NCBI RefSeq assembly: GCF_963853665.1
Contig: NZ_OY970459.1
Coordinates: 2,232,001-2,296,000, forward strand
Reading direction: 5' to 3'
Length of the DNA: 64,000 bases
Source: Mycobacterium decipiens
GTDB lineage: Bacteria; Actinomycetota; Actinomycetes; Mycobacteriales; Mycobacteriaceae
Below the pieces are notes generated by a model that had not been told where the DNA came from, made no database searches, and saw only the letters and a program-made list of their open reading frames with translations. Shown in pieces: positions 18,608 through 26,660 of the stretch. Position 1 is the stretch's first letter; the number at the start of each line of letters is the position of its first letter. The translations under genes and the position numbers were made by a program.

Positions 18608-19354
18608 TCAGCTGCCGCCACTGCGTCCGGCGACCACGTTGCGCCTCCCGGGCAGCTTCCGACGACACACTTCCAAGGCCGACGCCCCGACGAATCGCGG
18701 GAGTCGCTTTTTGAACTCCTCGTCCTCTTTCATGCTGAGCCCGCTTGTGTCGTTGTAGTTCGCAACGACGATGTCCATGTAGCGGGTGACCAGCGCCGGG
18801 TTGGAGAAGCAGCGGATATTGAAGTCCCAGTCGGCCCACAGGCGGTAGCGCAGGTTGTAGGGGCCGATGCTGGCGAAGAGCTCACGGCGGTAGAAGATTG
18901 CCTGGTGGCAGATGTTTTGCTCGAAGAGCAGGCGGTCGACGTCGAAGGCGCCGGCGTAACGGGACCGTTTTGAGCGCATGATCACATCGCCGTATACCAG
19001 ATCGCTGGGCTGGTGTTCGGCGATGAAGCTGGCCACCTGGCCTAGGACGTCCGGCTCATACAGGGTGTCGTCGGCACCCAGGAAGAGCACCCATGTCCCG
19101 GAGGCCAGCCTTACGCCGTGGTTCATCGCGTCGTACGGGCCCTCGTCGGGGCCGCAATGGATGACCAGCCGCTTGCCGAGGCTGGGGGCGTAGCGGTTGG
19201 CGATATCAGGCGTTCGGTCCGTCGAGCCGCCGTCAACCATGACCAGCTCGAAGTCCCGGTGAGTCTGGCCGGTGATGCTGTCCAGGCAGGAACGCAGCGT
19301 CGAGGCGACGTTGAAGGTGGGGATCACGATCGAGAATAACGGCGCCGCAGGCAT
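18608..19354 (-). CDS. GT2 family glycosyltransferase (WcaA/Rv1514c-like)
   Basis: This 248-residue GT-A glycosyltransferase has FSIVIPTFNVASTLRSCL at the N-terminus, VMVDGGSTDRT, and the donor-site motif FLGADDTLYEPD. An ICHQAIFYRRELF segment and WADWDFNIR follow, typical of the GT2 subfamily common in colanic-acid and LOS clusters. M. tuberculosis Rv1514c is a similar enzyme next to gmdA/epiA. The ATG is at 19354. It lies on the same strand as epiA, 91 nt downstream of the epiA stop, so transfer of a GDP-6-deoxyhexose is an attractive but unproven role. The last ~30 residues are basic. Confidence 0.82.
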   Translation of the reverse strand: MPAAPLFSIVIPTFNVASTLRSCLDSITGQTHRDFELVMVDGGSTDRTPDIANRYAPSLGKRLVIHCGPDEGPYDAMNHGVRLASGTWVLFLGADDTLYEPDVLGQVASFIAEHQPSDLVYGDVIMRSKRSRYAGAFDVDRLLFEQNICHQAIFYRRELFASIGPYNLRYRLWADWDFNIRCFSNPALVTRYMDIVVANYNDTSGLSMKEDEEFKKRLPRFVGASALEVCRRKLPGRRNVVAGRSGGS

Positions 19355-19445
19355 TTCCGGTCAGTCGTCCTCACGGAAGAACATGCCATGCGAGTTGGTG
19401 CCGGTGCGAAGCACGACATCATGAGCGCGGTGCGACAAATTCAAT

Positions 19446-20414
19446 TCAGCGCCTTACCGCGGCGGTGTTCGCGCGATACCAGGCCACCGTTGACTCGATG
19501 CCGTCGCGCAACGGGATTTCAGGCCGCCAGCCCGCCTCCCGCAACACCGAAACGTCCAACAGTTTGCGTGGTGTTCCGTCCGGTTTGCTCGGGTCCCAGC
19601 GGGTCTGGCCGCTGTAGCCCACCGCCTCGGCCACCATGTCGGCGATCTCGCTGATGGTGTGGTCGACGCCGGTACCCACGTTGACCTGATTCGGCCCGTC
19701 GAAGTGCTCCAGCAAGTACAGGCAGGCACTTGCCAGATCATCGACATGGAGTAGCTCACGCCGGGGCGATCCGGTGCCCCAGTTCGTCACCTCCTGTGTG
19801 CCGCTGGCTTTGGCTTCTTCATACCTGCGGATAAGTGCTGGCAGTAGATGCGAGCCCGACGGGGAGAAGTTGTCACCCGGTCCGTACAGGTTGGTGGGCA
19901 TCGCCGAGATCCACGGCAGCCCAAATTGCCGCCTAACCGCCTGCACCTGAAGGATTCCGGCGATCTTGGCGATCGCATAGGCATCGTTCGTCGGCTCCAG
20001 CGGGCCGGTGAGCAGTGCGCTCTCGCGGATGGGCTGGGGGCTGAGTTTTGGGTATATGCAGGACGAGCCGAGGAACAGCAGCCGCGGTACCCGTGCCGCG
20101 ACGGCCGCATCGAGCAGGTTTACCTGTATCTGGAGGTTCTCGGAGAGAAAATCAGCGGGATAGGTGTTGTTGGCCATGATGCCGCCGACTCGGGCCGCCG
20201 CGTCGATGACCACCTGAGGTCTTGTCCCGAGAACGAAGTCCAACGTGGCCGCGCGATCGGTCAGATCGAGTTCGCCGCGTGACCGCACCAGAAGGTTGGT
20301 GAATCCGGTTTCCTGGAACTTGCGTAGCAGGGCGGACCCGACCAGCCCGCGGTGCCCGGCGATAAACACCGGGGCGGTGCGGTCCAGGGCACCGACGGAT
20401 TTGCCCATGCTCAT
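19446..20414 (-). CDS. epiA: GDP-L-fucose synthase-like epimerase/reductase
   Basis: This 322-residue SDR protein performs the 3,5-epimerisation and 4-reduction of GDP-4-keto-6-deoxymannose to GDP-L-fucose (or a related 6-deoxyhexose). The NADP motif is FIAGHRGLVGSAL; the active-site serine region is FLGSSCIYP and the catalytic pair lies in AYAIAK. NLYGPGDNF and the C-terminal WRPEIPLRDGI are family features. ATG 20414 is chosen because it gives the 322 residues recalled for M. tuberculosis EpiA (Rv1512); ATGs at 20426 and 20408 are also possible. The expected upstream partner gmd is present only as a remnant, so this enzyme must rely on the intact gmdA at 10.3–11.3 kb. Confidence 0.9.
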   Translation of the reverse strand: MSMGKSVGALDRTAPVFIAGHRGLVGSALLRKFQETGFTNLLVRSRGELDLTDRAATLDFVLGTRPQVVIDAAARVGGIMANNTYPADFLSENLQIQVNLLDAAVAARVPRLLFLGSSCIYPKLSPQPIRESALLTGPLEPTNDAYAIAKIAGILQVQAVRRQFGLPWISAMPTNLYGPGDNFSPSGSHLLPALIRRYEEAKASGTQEVTNWGTGSPRRELLHVDDLASACLYLLEHFDGPNQVNVGTGVDHTISEIADMVAEAVGYSGQTRWDPSKPDGTPRKLLDVSVLREAGWRPEIPLRDGIESTVAWYRANTAAVRR

Positions 20415-20422
20415 TTCCGGGC

Positions 20423-20650
20423 TCATTTTTGAGCTCGCGGCTCGGCGCCCCTCGGCGCATCGGCATGCTTGGCTTCGCGCACCCGCAGCATCCGCCACAT
20501 CCCTTCGACGCACAGGTGATCGATTCGCGACGTGTTGAACGTCGCAGCTCGACGGGTAAGCCCGTGGACCGCATATCCCTTGTTTAGCAGCAGTTCTGCG
20601 AGATATGAGCCGTCCTGTCCGGTGAGTTCGGTTAGCCGCGATCGCTTCAC
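20423..20650 (-). pseudogene. Decayed GDP-mannose 4,6-dehydratase (internal deletion)
   Basis: The frame starting at GTG 20650 reads [20 protein letters not shown] and on to [12 protein letters not shown], which aligns with residues 1–48 of the intact GmdA. It then jumps directly to [11 protein letters not shown], which aligns with GmdA around residue 220. About 170 residues are therefore missing, and the rest is unrelated until a stop. The first glycine of the nucleotide-binding motif is also changed to Glu. The DNA just upstream of the start resembles that upstream of the intact gmdA, so the duplication included flanking DNA. It cannot encode an active enzyme. It lies immediately upstream of epiA, the place gmdA holds in M. 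tuberculosis. Confidence 0.85.
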
Positions 20651-20978
20651 TGGGTTCCTATTTCTGCCGGTGCATATCCGGCACCGCATTCTGGTATCCC
20701 ATCGCGGATGTCCGTTCCTGGTCAGGTCACGACGACGCCGCCGCGCCGTCAGCTTGATAGTAGATTGAAACCCTGATGAGTCCGCCTACTAGGTTCGCTA
20801 CCAGGTTGGGGAGCCGCTCTACCAGTGGCCGAAAGGGTGCGCGTCAGCTCGCGCAGATGCAGCGAATTTCGGCTGCGTGACGGACCGGCTTTCGGCTCGT
20901 TATAGCTGGTCAGAGTTCTGCAGACCGAATCTTTCGATACCGCCCCGAGCGTCGCCGTAGCAGGGTAGCGTACGCAGC

Positions 20979-21722
20979 GTGTGGGTAGCAGTGTTGTTTT
21001 TCGGTATTGGAAATTCGCTTGACCCGCTGCGCTTTGGCCTTACGGCGCTCCTGTTGTCGCGACCTCGCCCAGTGGCCAACTTGCTCGCTTTCTGGCTTGG
21101 CGGTATCACGGCGGGCATCGGTGTCGCCACGGCCGTGCTGCTACTGCTGCGCGAGGTCGCTTTGGGACTTCTCGAAGATGCTGCGTCCGCGTTCGAAAGT
21201 GCGCAATCCTCGGTTGCGATCCTCGCGGCCGGGCGTCTCCAGATCACCCTGGGTGTGCTTGCGCTGCTAGTCGCAGCTGTCCTGAGGGCGCGCCATCAGG
21301 CACGGGTAGCGGTACACAGTGGCGGTGCGCCGGCCCTGGCGCCGCAGCCGTCGAGACCAAACCCGCTCGCGCGGCTGATGTCCAACCTCCAGGACATGTT
21401 GGACCGGGGGCTTATTTGGGGAGCGTTCGCAGCCGGGCTTGGATCGGCAACGCCCCCTGCCGAGTGCCTGATAGTGCTCACCGCCATCATGGCATCGGGA
21501 GCTCCTGTTGGTGTGCAGTTCAGCGCTTTCGTTGCATTCACTCTGCTGTTGCTTGCTGTCGTAGAGATTTCGCTGGTCGCCTACTTGGCGGTGCCACGCA
21601 AAGCCGAAGCGGTGGTGATGCAGTTGGATCGCTGGGTCCGTGCCCATCGCCCGCAGATCACCCAGACGGTGCTCATCGTGGTGGGGATTGCGTGGGTGGT
21701 TCAAGGTATTGGGAGGCTCTGA
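20979..21722 (+). CDS. GAP/SfLAP-type membrane protein (glycolipid export accessory)
   Basis: This 247-residue integral membrane protein has about six helices. It has the pattern of the GAP / sulfolipid-1-addressing-protein family: an N-terminal [20 protein letters not shown], a [12 protein letters not shown] helix and a C-terminal block with [18 protein letters not shown]. The M. smegmatis family member Gap is needed to bring glycopeptidolipids to the cell surface, and Sap acts with MmpL8 in sulfolipid export. A member inside a glycolipid cluster with MmpL12 therefore suggests the same kind of partnership (inference). Start: GTG 20979. The next gene, a GT2, starts ~90 nt downstream on the same strand. 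M. tuberculosis Rv1517 is probably equivalent. Confidence 0.75.
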   Translation: MWVAVLFFGIGNSLDPLRFGLTALLLSRPRPVANLLAFWLGGITAGIGVATAVLLLLREVALGLLEDAASAFESAQSSVAILAAGRLQITLGVLALLVAAVLRARHQARVAVHSGGAPALAPQPSRPNPLARLMSNLQDMLDRGLIWGAFAAGLGSATPPAECLIVLTAIMASGAPVGVQFSAFVAFTLLLLAVVEISLVAYLAVPRKAEAVVMQLDRWVRAHRPQITQTVLIVVGIAWVVQGIGRL

Positions 21723-21811
21723 GCCGCTCGACGATGGCCGACGACCGTCGAGTAGATTTCAGCGCCGCAATGTGTCGTCAGTCATCGTTGACCGGCGGAG
21801 GTCTTGACGGA

Positions 21812-22780
21812 GTGCCGGTGAGCCCAACTGTCTCGGTGTGTATACCGACGTACAACAACAGCGCGACGATCGAGCGGTGCCTGCGCAGCGTGTTGGATCA
21901 GGAAGGTGTCGACTTCGAGATACTTGTTGTTGACGACGATTCGTCGGACGAGAGTTCCGCGATTGCGGCAACAATGCTCAGACCCGGAGACCGGCTGATA
22001 CGCAACGAGTCTCGAGTGGGCCTCAACCGAAATCACAACAAGTGTCTCGAGCTCGCCCGTGGTAGGTGCATCCAGTTTGTGCACGGAGACGACTGGTTGC
22101 TTCCGGGAGCGTTGCAGGCGCTTGCTGGATGTTTTGACGATCCGACAGTCGGAATGGCTTTCGCGCCCCGGCGCGTGATAAGTGACGACCCCAAGTTTAA
22201 GAGGCGGTATGGCACCGTCCACACCCACTTCCGGAAGCTTCGAGAACACAACTACGGACCGTCTCTCGTCACCCAGATGGTGCTGCGAGGCGCGAACGGC
22301 AACTGGATAGGCGAACCGACCTGCGTGATGTTTCGGCACAGACTGGCGTTGGACACGGGGGGGTTTCGCAACGATATCTATCAACTTGTTGACCTGGACC
22401 TGTGGTTGCGCTTGATGCTGCGATGCGCCGTCCGTTTTGTTCCACAAGAACTGTCGGTGCGCAGTCACACTGCGGCGACCGAGACGACACAAATAAGGAG
22501 GACGCGGCGCTACTGGCTTGATCAACTGCGCATTCTCACTTGGCTGATCGTGGATCCGGCGTCACCCGCCGTAACTCGGGTCATCGCGGGGATGTGGTGG
22601 CTCCCCGCCTGGCTGGCGCTGCCCGTCGAGGCCGCGGTGTTCGGCCCGCAGCGGTGGTTGCGGATAAAGACACTTGCCCTGGCTCCCGTCCGCGAGTTCG
22701 GGCATGCTCGACGCCTATGCAAAGGCAGGTTAACGCTCACCGCGGCGCTGCTGCCAGCGGGCGGTTCGAACTTTGAATAG
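21812..22780 (+). CDS. GT2 family glycosyltransferase (Rv1518-like)
   Basis: This 322-residue glycosyltransferase has [31 protein letters not shown] and the donor-binding [14 protein letters not shown]. The C-terminal part contains [13 protein letters not shown], typical of rhamnosyl/fucosyl-like GT2 enzymes of mycobacterial clusters. The open frame extends far upstream inside the previous gene, so the start was chosen by the ribosome site: GGAGG at 21797–21801 precedes GTG 21812 (GTG 21818 is a close alternative). It lies between the GAP-like gene and a WbbL2-like transferase, all on the plus strand. Length and position fit M. tuberculosis Rv1518. Confidence 0.78.
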   Translation: MPVSPTVSVCIPTYNNSATIERCLRSVLDQEGVDFEILVVDDDSSDESSAIAATMLRPGDRLIRNESRVGLNRNHNKCLELARGRCIQFVHGDDWLLPGALQALAGCFDDPTVGMAFAPRRVISDDPKFKRRYGTVHTHFRKLREHNYGPSLVTQMVLRGANGNWIGEPTCVMFRHRLALDTGGFRNDIYQLVDLDLWLRLMLRCAVRFVPQELSVRSHTAATETTQIRRTRRYWLDQLRILTWLIVDPASPAVTRVIAGMWWLPAWLALPVEAAVFGPQRWLRIKTLALAPVREFGHARRLCKGRLTLTAALLPAGGSNFE

Positions 22781-22854
22781 GCGTGCCGGCGCTGGCGAGT
22801 GTCCCACGTCTGGAACGGCTCTCGACGCAGGTATTGCCGGTGTACCGTGGGCTC

Positions 22855-23634
22855 ATGTCGTTACTGATTGCGGTGCCGGTATTCGGGCAGCACGAGTACA
22901 CGCACGCGCTGGTAGCTGATTTGGAGCGCGAAGGTGCCGAGTATTTGATCGTCGACAACCGCGGTGACTATCCGAAGATCGGCAACGAACGGGTTACCAC
23001 ACCCGGCGCAAATCTCGGCTGGGCCGGCGGCAGCCAATACGGGTTTCAAACTGCGTTCTCCGAGGGCTACTCGCACGCAATGACGCTCAACAACGACACC
23101 CGTATCTCAATGGGCTTCGTCACCGCCCTGCTCGACTCGCGCCTACCCGCTGACGCGGGAATCGTGGGGACGATGATCGATCACGGATTCCCGTATGCGG
23201 AGGCTGACCCGAAACCAGAAGCGGCGGAGTACAATCCGCAAGCGCAGTTTCGCGTAGTGCCCGCTGTGGAGGGAACGGCACTCATGCTGTCCCGCGATTG
23301 CTGGCAGGATACCGGCGGGTTGGATCTAGAGAATTTCAACCGCTACGGTTGGGGAATCGATCTCGATCTTGCGCTACGTGCTCGCGACGCTGGTTACGGC
23401 CTCTATACAACGGAGATGGCCTATATCAACCACTTCGGACGCAAGACTGCCAACGCGCACTTTGGCCGCTGGCGGTATGAGCTAGGCGCAAATTTGGCAA
23501 TGCTCCAGGGGCTGCGAAGGTTGCATGGCTGGGCCGCAACCCTCGCAATCATGCGGGAGATAGGCGCGGCGCATAACCGCAAGTGGCACAAACGGTTTCC
23601 GCTTGACCACATGATGGGCCTGCCAAAGGACTGA
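22855..23634 (+). CDS. wbbL2: Rhamnosyltransferase-like GT2 (WbbL2)
   Basis: This 259-residue GT-A protein has LLIAVPVFGQHEYT, LIVDNRGDYPKIG and LGWAGGSQYGFQTAF, followed by the divalent-metal motif TLNNDTRIS. VEGTALMLSRDCW and NRYGWGIDLDLALRARD follow; the latter resembles the acceptor/base region of WbbL-type rhamnosyltransferases. ATG 22855 is used because the upstream codons are not conserved in character and the length then matches M. tuberculosis WbbL2 (Rv1525, about 261 residues, recalled). It follows the previous GT2 by 74 nt on the same strand. A dTDP-rhamnose donor is likely from the family but not proven. Confidence 0.82.
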   Translation: MSLLIAVPVFGQHEYTHALVADLEREGAEYLIVDNRGDYPKIGNERVTTPGANLGWAGGSQYGFQTAFSEGYSHAMTLNNDTRISMGFVTALLDSRLPADAGIVGTMIDHGFPYAEADPKPEAAEYNPQAQFRVVPAVEGTALMLSRDCWQDTGGLDLENFNRYGWGIDLDLALRARDAGYGLYTTEMAYINHFGRKTANAHFGRWRYELGANLAMLQGLRRLHGWAATLAIMREIGAAHNRKWHKRFPLDHMMGLPKD

Positions 23635-23646
23635 AGTCTCAAGGTT

Positions 23647-24942
23647 TTAGATGCGGCGAAGGTGACTTCCGCTATGTGCGCGGGCAGCTCCCGATGCGCG
23701 CGAGCGAGAACGATGCTGGCGGACAGTGTCCTCCAACAGGTCGGCCGTGGCGATTCGGCTGTCGGCAGATTTGGTCATCTGGCTGGCGACCTGACGGGCG
23801 CGGATAACGTACTTGGGGCTGAGGATGGTGTGCAAATCTTTGACGAGTGATTTTCGACTGGCGGCCGCGAAGCGCCGGGCCAAGCCCACCTTGAGTCGTC
23901 TGACTTGAGCAGCCCAGATTGGTTGTTCAGCCCCGATCCAGAGCACCAATGTGGGGACCCCGGCTCGCATACCGGCGGCCAGGGTGCCCGGGCCGCCGTG
24001 ATGTACGACCGCGCGGCACTCGGGAAAGACGGATGAGTGGTTCACCGCGCGGACAACCTTAACGTTGTCCAGCGTGGTCTCCTCGGGGAGATCACTTACC
24101 CCTGAGCAGATCAGGGCGCGCTCGCCCAACTGTGCGCAGACATCGCTGATCATGGCGACTGTGTCGGAGAGGGATTCGATCCGCATGCTGCCAAAGCCGA
24201 AGTAAATCGGCGGTGTTCCCGTGGCAATCCATGATGCAATCTCATCGTCGGACTCCGTTGGCAACTCCATAGTCAGCGCCCCAACAAACGGCCGTCGACC
24301 GCCCCATTCCTGTGCCAGACCTGGAAAGTAGACCTTCTGGTCGTAGGCCTGAATCTCTAGAGATCCTTCGGCGATCCGGCGCGTCGAGGAGACGGCTGTC
24401 TCCGGCAGGCCCAATTGACGGCGTTGCGTGTTTTCAGCGTCCTTGCACATCCGCCAATAGATCCAGTCAAGCAGTCTCATCGTGGAGCGAATCGCTGGCG
24501 CAGGCAAATAGGGAACAAGCTGGCCGTTGACCCGGTGCGGGAAGTAGTGCAGTGCGGCCATTGGAATGTCGTAGTACTCCGCGACGTTGACGACGACTCC
24601 CTGGTAGGTCTGGCCCGTCACGATCAGGTCCGCCCCGTCGGCCAGTGAGGTCAATGTGGTGCTCATGTCCGACCAGCCCCGGGTTAGGTACTCCGCGCCC
24701 TCGTGCACCAGCCTGACCGGATTTCGAACCCGCCAGAAGTTACGGAAGATATCCTCGTCCAGTTGCGCCAGGGAGTCGGGGCCATAAGGAGCTGCGGTAA
24801 ACCCGACCGATTCGACGAACCCGAGCAGGTTGGGTGGGACCGCCATGCGGACCTCGTGCCCGCGCCGCTGCAGCTCCTGAGCGACTGCGGCGCAGGGCTC
24901 GACGTCCCCGCGAGTTCCATGGACTGCCAAGACACATTTCAT
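23647..24942 (-). CDS. UGT-type (GT1) glycosyltransferase, Rv1526c-like
   Basis: This 431-residue GT-B enzyme belongs to the family that includes M. tuberculosis Rv1524/Rv1526c and the glycopeptidolipid glycosyltransferases of M. avium. The N-terminal domain begins KCVLAVHGTRGDVEPCAAVA. The nucleotide-sugar domain contains PPIYFGFGSM and the donor signature VVHHGGPGTLAAGMRAGVP followed by GAEQPIWAAQV. ATG 24942 places the first strand at the N-terminus; upstream codons to 24990 are not family-like. It converges with wbbL2 (12 nt between stops). It probably adds a deoxyhexose to a lipid-linked core; M. tuberculosis keeps an orthologue next to pks5. Confidence 0.85.
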   Translation of the reverse strand: MKCVLAVHGTRGDVEPCAAVAQELQRRGHEVRMAVPPNLLGFVESVGFTAAPYGPDSLAQLDEDIFRNFWRVRNPVRLVHEGAEYLTRGWSDMSTTLTSLADGADLIVTGQTYQGVVVNVAEYYDIPMAALHYFPHRVNGQLVPYLPAPAIRSTMRLLDWIYWRMCKDAENTQRRQLGLPETAVSSTRRIAEGSLEIQAYDQKVYFPGLAQEWGGRRPFVGALTMELPTESDDEIASWIATGTPPIYFGFGSMRIESLSDTVAMISDVCAQLGERALICSGVSDLPEETTLDNVKVVRAVNHSSVFPECRAVVHHGGPGTLAAGMRAGVPTLVLWIGAEQPIWAAQVRRLKVGLARRFAAASRKSLVKDLHTILSPKYVIRARQVASQMTKSADSRIATADLLEDTVRQHRSRSRASGAARAHSGSHLRRI

Positions 24943-25156
24943 CTGCGAAACCAGGCCTTTCGATTTGGATGCACGGACTGGCGCGTCCACTTCGCATCAG
25001 CGATTCCGAGAAACTGCCTCGATGCGATCCGAGCTGAAGAAGCGCCGGCGCGCCGGGCGCGAGGCGCCGCGTCTAAGCCCACCCCGAAGGCCCTGACGCG
25101 GGGATCATGCAGCCGAGTCATGATGACTTCCGCCCAGGAAGTAGAGCTCGTCAATT

Positions 25157-26602
25157 TTAGCTGGATACGCGAACTGGTGAAGCTGCGTACCGGCCCGCCG
25201 CCACGCGGCTAAATATTGAGCTGATGACCTCTCCATAACGGGTCGCAGACTCCCGGGCAATGGGATTGTTCGGGAAGGAAATCATCAGCGACACCTCGTC
25301 GAAGAGACGGATTACCGACATGTACAAGTATGCCGGGCTTCGGCCGTCATTGTAGGCCGTTGCATTCGCTCCTTTTAATGCGGTAGCGACGACCGCCGAA
25401 AGCGGGGGTAGACCTGCATCCATGTAGTTCATCATGGTGAACTGCGGCCCGTACCTCTTCAGCCAAGGCGCCAATTCCAGCACCCGATCGTAGGGCACAT
25501 TCGCGAGGTCTATATTCTCGTCGAATGACGCTTGAGTGGCACGGGCGGTCTCTTCGAAAGAGCTCGGGTCAATGGGAACGGTAAACGGCACGATTCCGGT
25601 GAACCAACCCATCGTCATGTACTCAGCGGGTGATTTGCGCCTATCGATTGGTGTAAGTCCGTAGTACGTTTCCTGGCCGGTCAATTCATGGTGCGCCAGT
25701 GCTGTGCAGGCGAACAGGCCACCGCTAAATCGGGCACCCGCTGAGATGCAGGCGGATTCGAAATGGGCCGTTTGGTCTGGATCCATCAGAGGCACGACCA
25801 TGATGTCGCCGCCGCACGGAATCGATTGATCACCCAGCGGTAACGGGAAGTCCGGCATGCCTCCACCGTTGTTCTCGGCGAACTCAATCCATTTGCGGAC
25901 CTCGGGGGAATCCAGGGTCATGGTTTCCGCGTACGCCCGCTCCTGCGTGCAGAATTCCTCATGACTGGCCGTGGGTGGCAGGGCAACGGGCGGTTTGCCC
26001 GCCACCAGCGCTTGATAGTTCGTCAAAACCTCTACGTACAGACCGGTAATCAACGCCGGGTCGCAGTGGAGATGATCGACAAACGCAAAGAAGGCGAAAT
26101 GGTCCTCGCGCTGAATTAGGCCAAACTTGAAGCAATCCCACTCCAGTGGACTCGGAGTAGATAGGATCAGATCCCGCCATTCGGCCTGCGTCAACTCGCC
26201 ATACTGAACCGGGACGAACTGGATGTCGCGGGGGTTGGCTATTTTGTGTCGGAGGATGGTCTGGGCGTCCTTGTACTCGAACCAACTGCGGTACGTTTCG
26301 TGGCGGCGAAGGTGCCCGTTAATGACGTGAGTCATGGCACGGATGTCGCACTTACCGGGTATGTCCCACGAGCCCATGACCACCCGTGAATAATCAAGCC
26401 CCCGATCCCCGAATTCGACATAGCCTCGCAAATGGCCGGCTTGCATGGAGCTGGGTGGCGCAGGCACTACCGGCGCTTGCCGAGCTTTCGCGAGAGACGA
26501 AGGTGTGGGCTGCCAGGTCACGACTGGGCCAGGACCAGGCTCCCAGTCATAAACCGTTCCGACGCCGAGACTGACGTCCGCCGAGCCCCCACCTATGATC
26601 AC
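25157..26602 (-). CDS. PapA-type acyltransferase (cassette 2)
   Basis: This 481-residue polyketide-associated acyltransferase of the PapA1/A3/A4 type transfers acyl chains from a PKS or acyl-CoA onto sugar hydroxyls. The catalytic HxxxD motif is in FVDHLHCDPALI (about residue 175). Conserved blocks CDIRAMTHVINGHLRRHETY, PSPLEWDCFKFGL, GARFSGGLFAC and WFTGIVPFTVP frame the tunnel. GTG 26602 is chosen because GGAGG lies directly upstream; upstream codons to 26677 would overlap the PKS leader spacing. It starts 58 nt after the stop of the upstream PKS. M. tuberculosis papA4 (Rv1528c) next to pks5 is only a short remnant, whereas this copy is full length. Confidence 0.9.
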   Translation of the reverse strand: MIIGGGSADVSLGVGTVYDWEPGPGPVVTWQPTPSSLAKARQAPVVPAPPSSMQAGHLRGYVEFGDRGLDYSRVVMGSWDIPGKCDIRAMTHVINGHLRRHETYRSWFEYKDAQTILRHKIANPRDIQFVPVQYGELTQAEWRDLILSTPSPLEWDCFKFGLIQREDHFAFFAFVDHLHCDPALITGLYVEVLTNYQALVAGKPPVALPPTASHEEFCTQERAYAETMTLDSPEVRKWIEFAENNGGGMPDFPLPLGDQSIPCGGDIMVVPLMDPDQTAHFESACISAGARFSGGLFACTALAHHELTGQETYYGLTPIDRRKSPAEYMTMGWFTGIVPFTVPIDPSSFEETARATQASFDENIDLANVPYDRVLELAPWLKRYGPQFTMMNYMDAGLPPLSAVVATALKGANATAYNDGRSPAYLYMSVIRLFDEVSLMISFPNNPIARESATRYGEVISSIFSRVAAGRYAASPVRVSS

Positions 26603-26660
26603 GGTCCCTCCTCGATTCCGGCCGCTGCGGGCGCCGTAGGCGCTTAGGTCCATTCCTACC

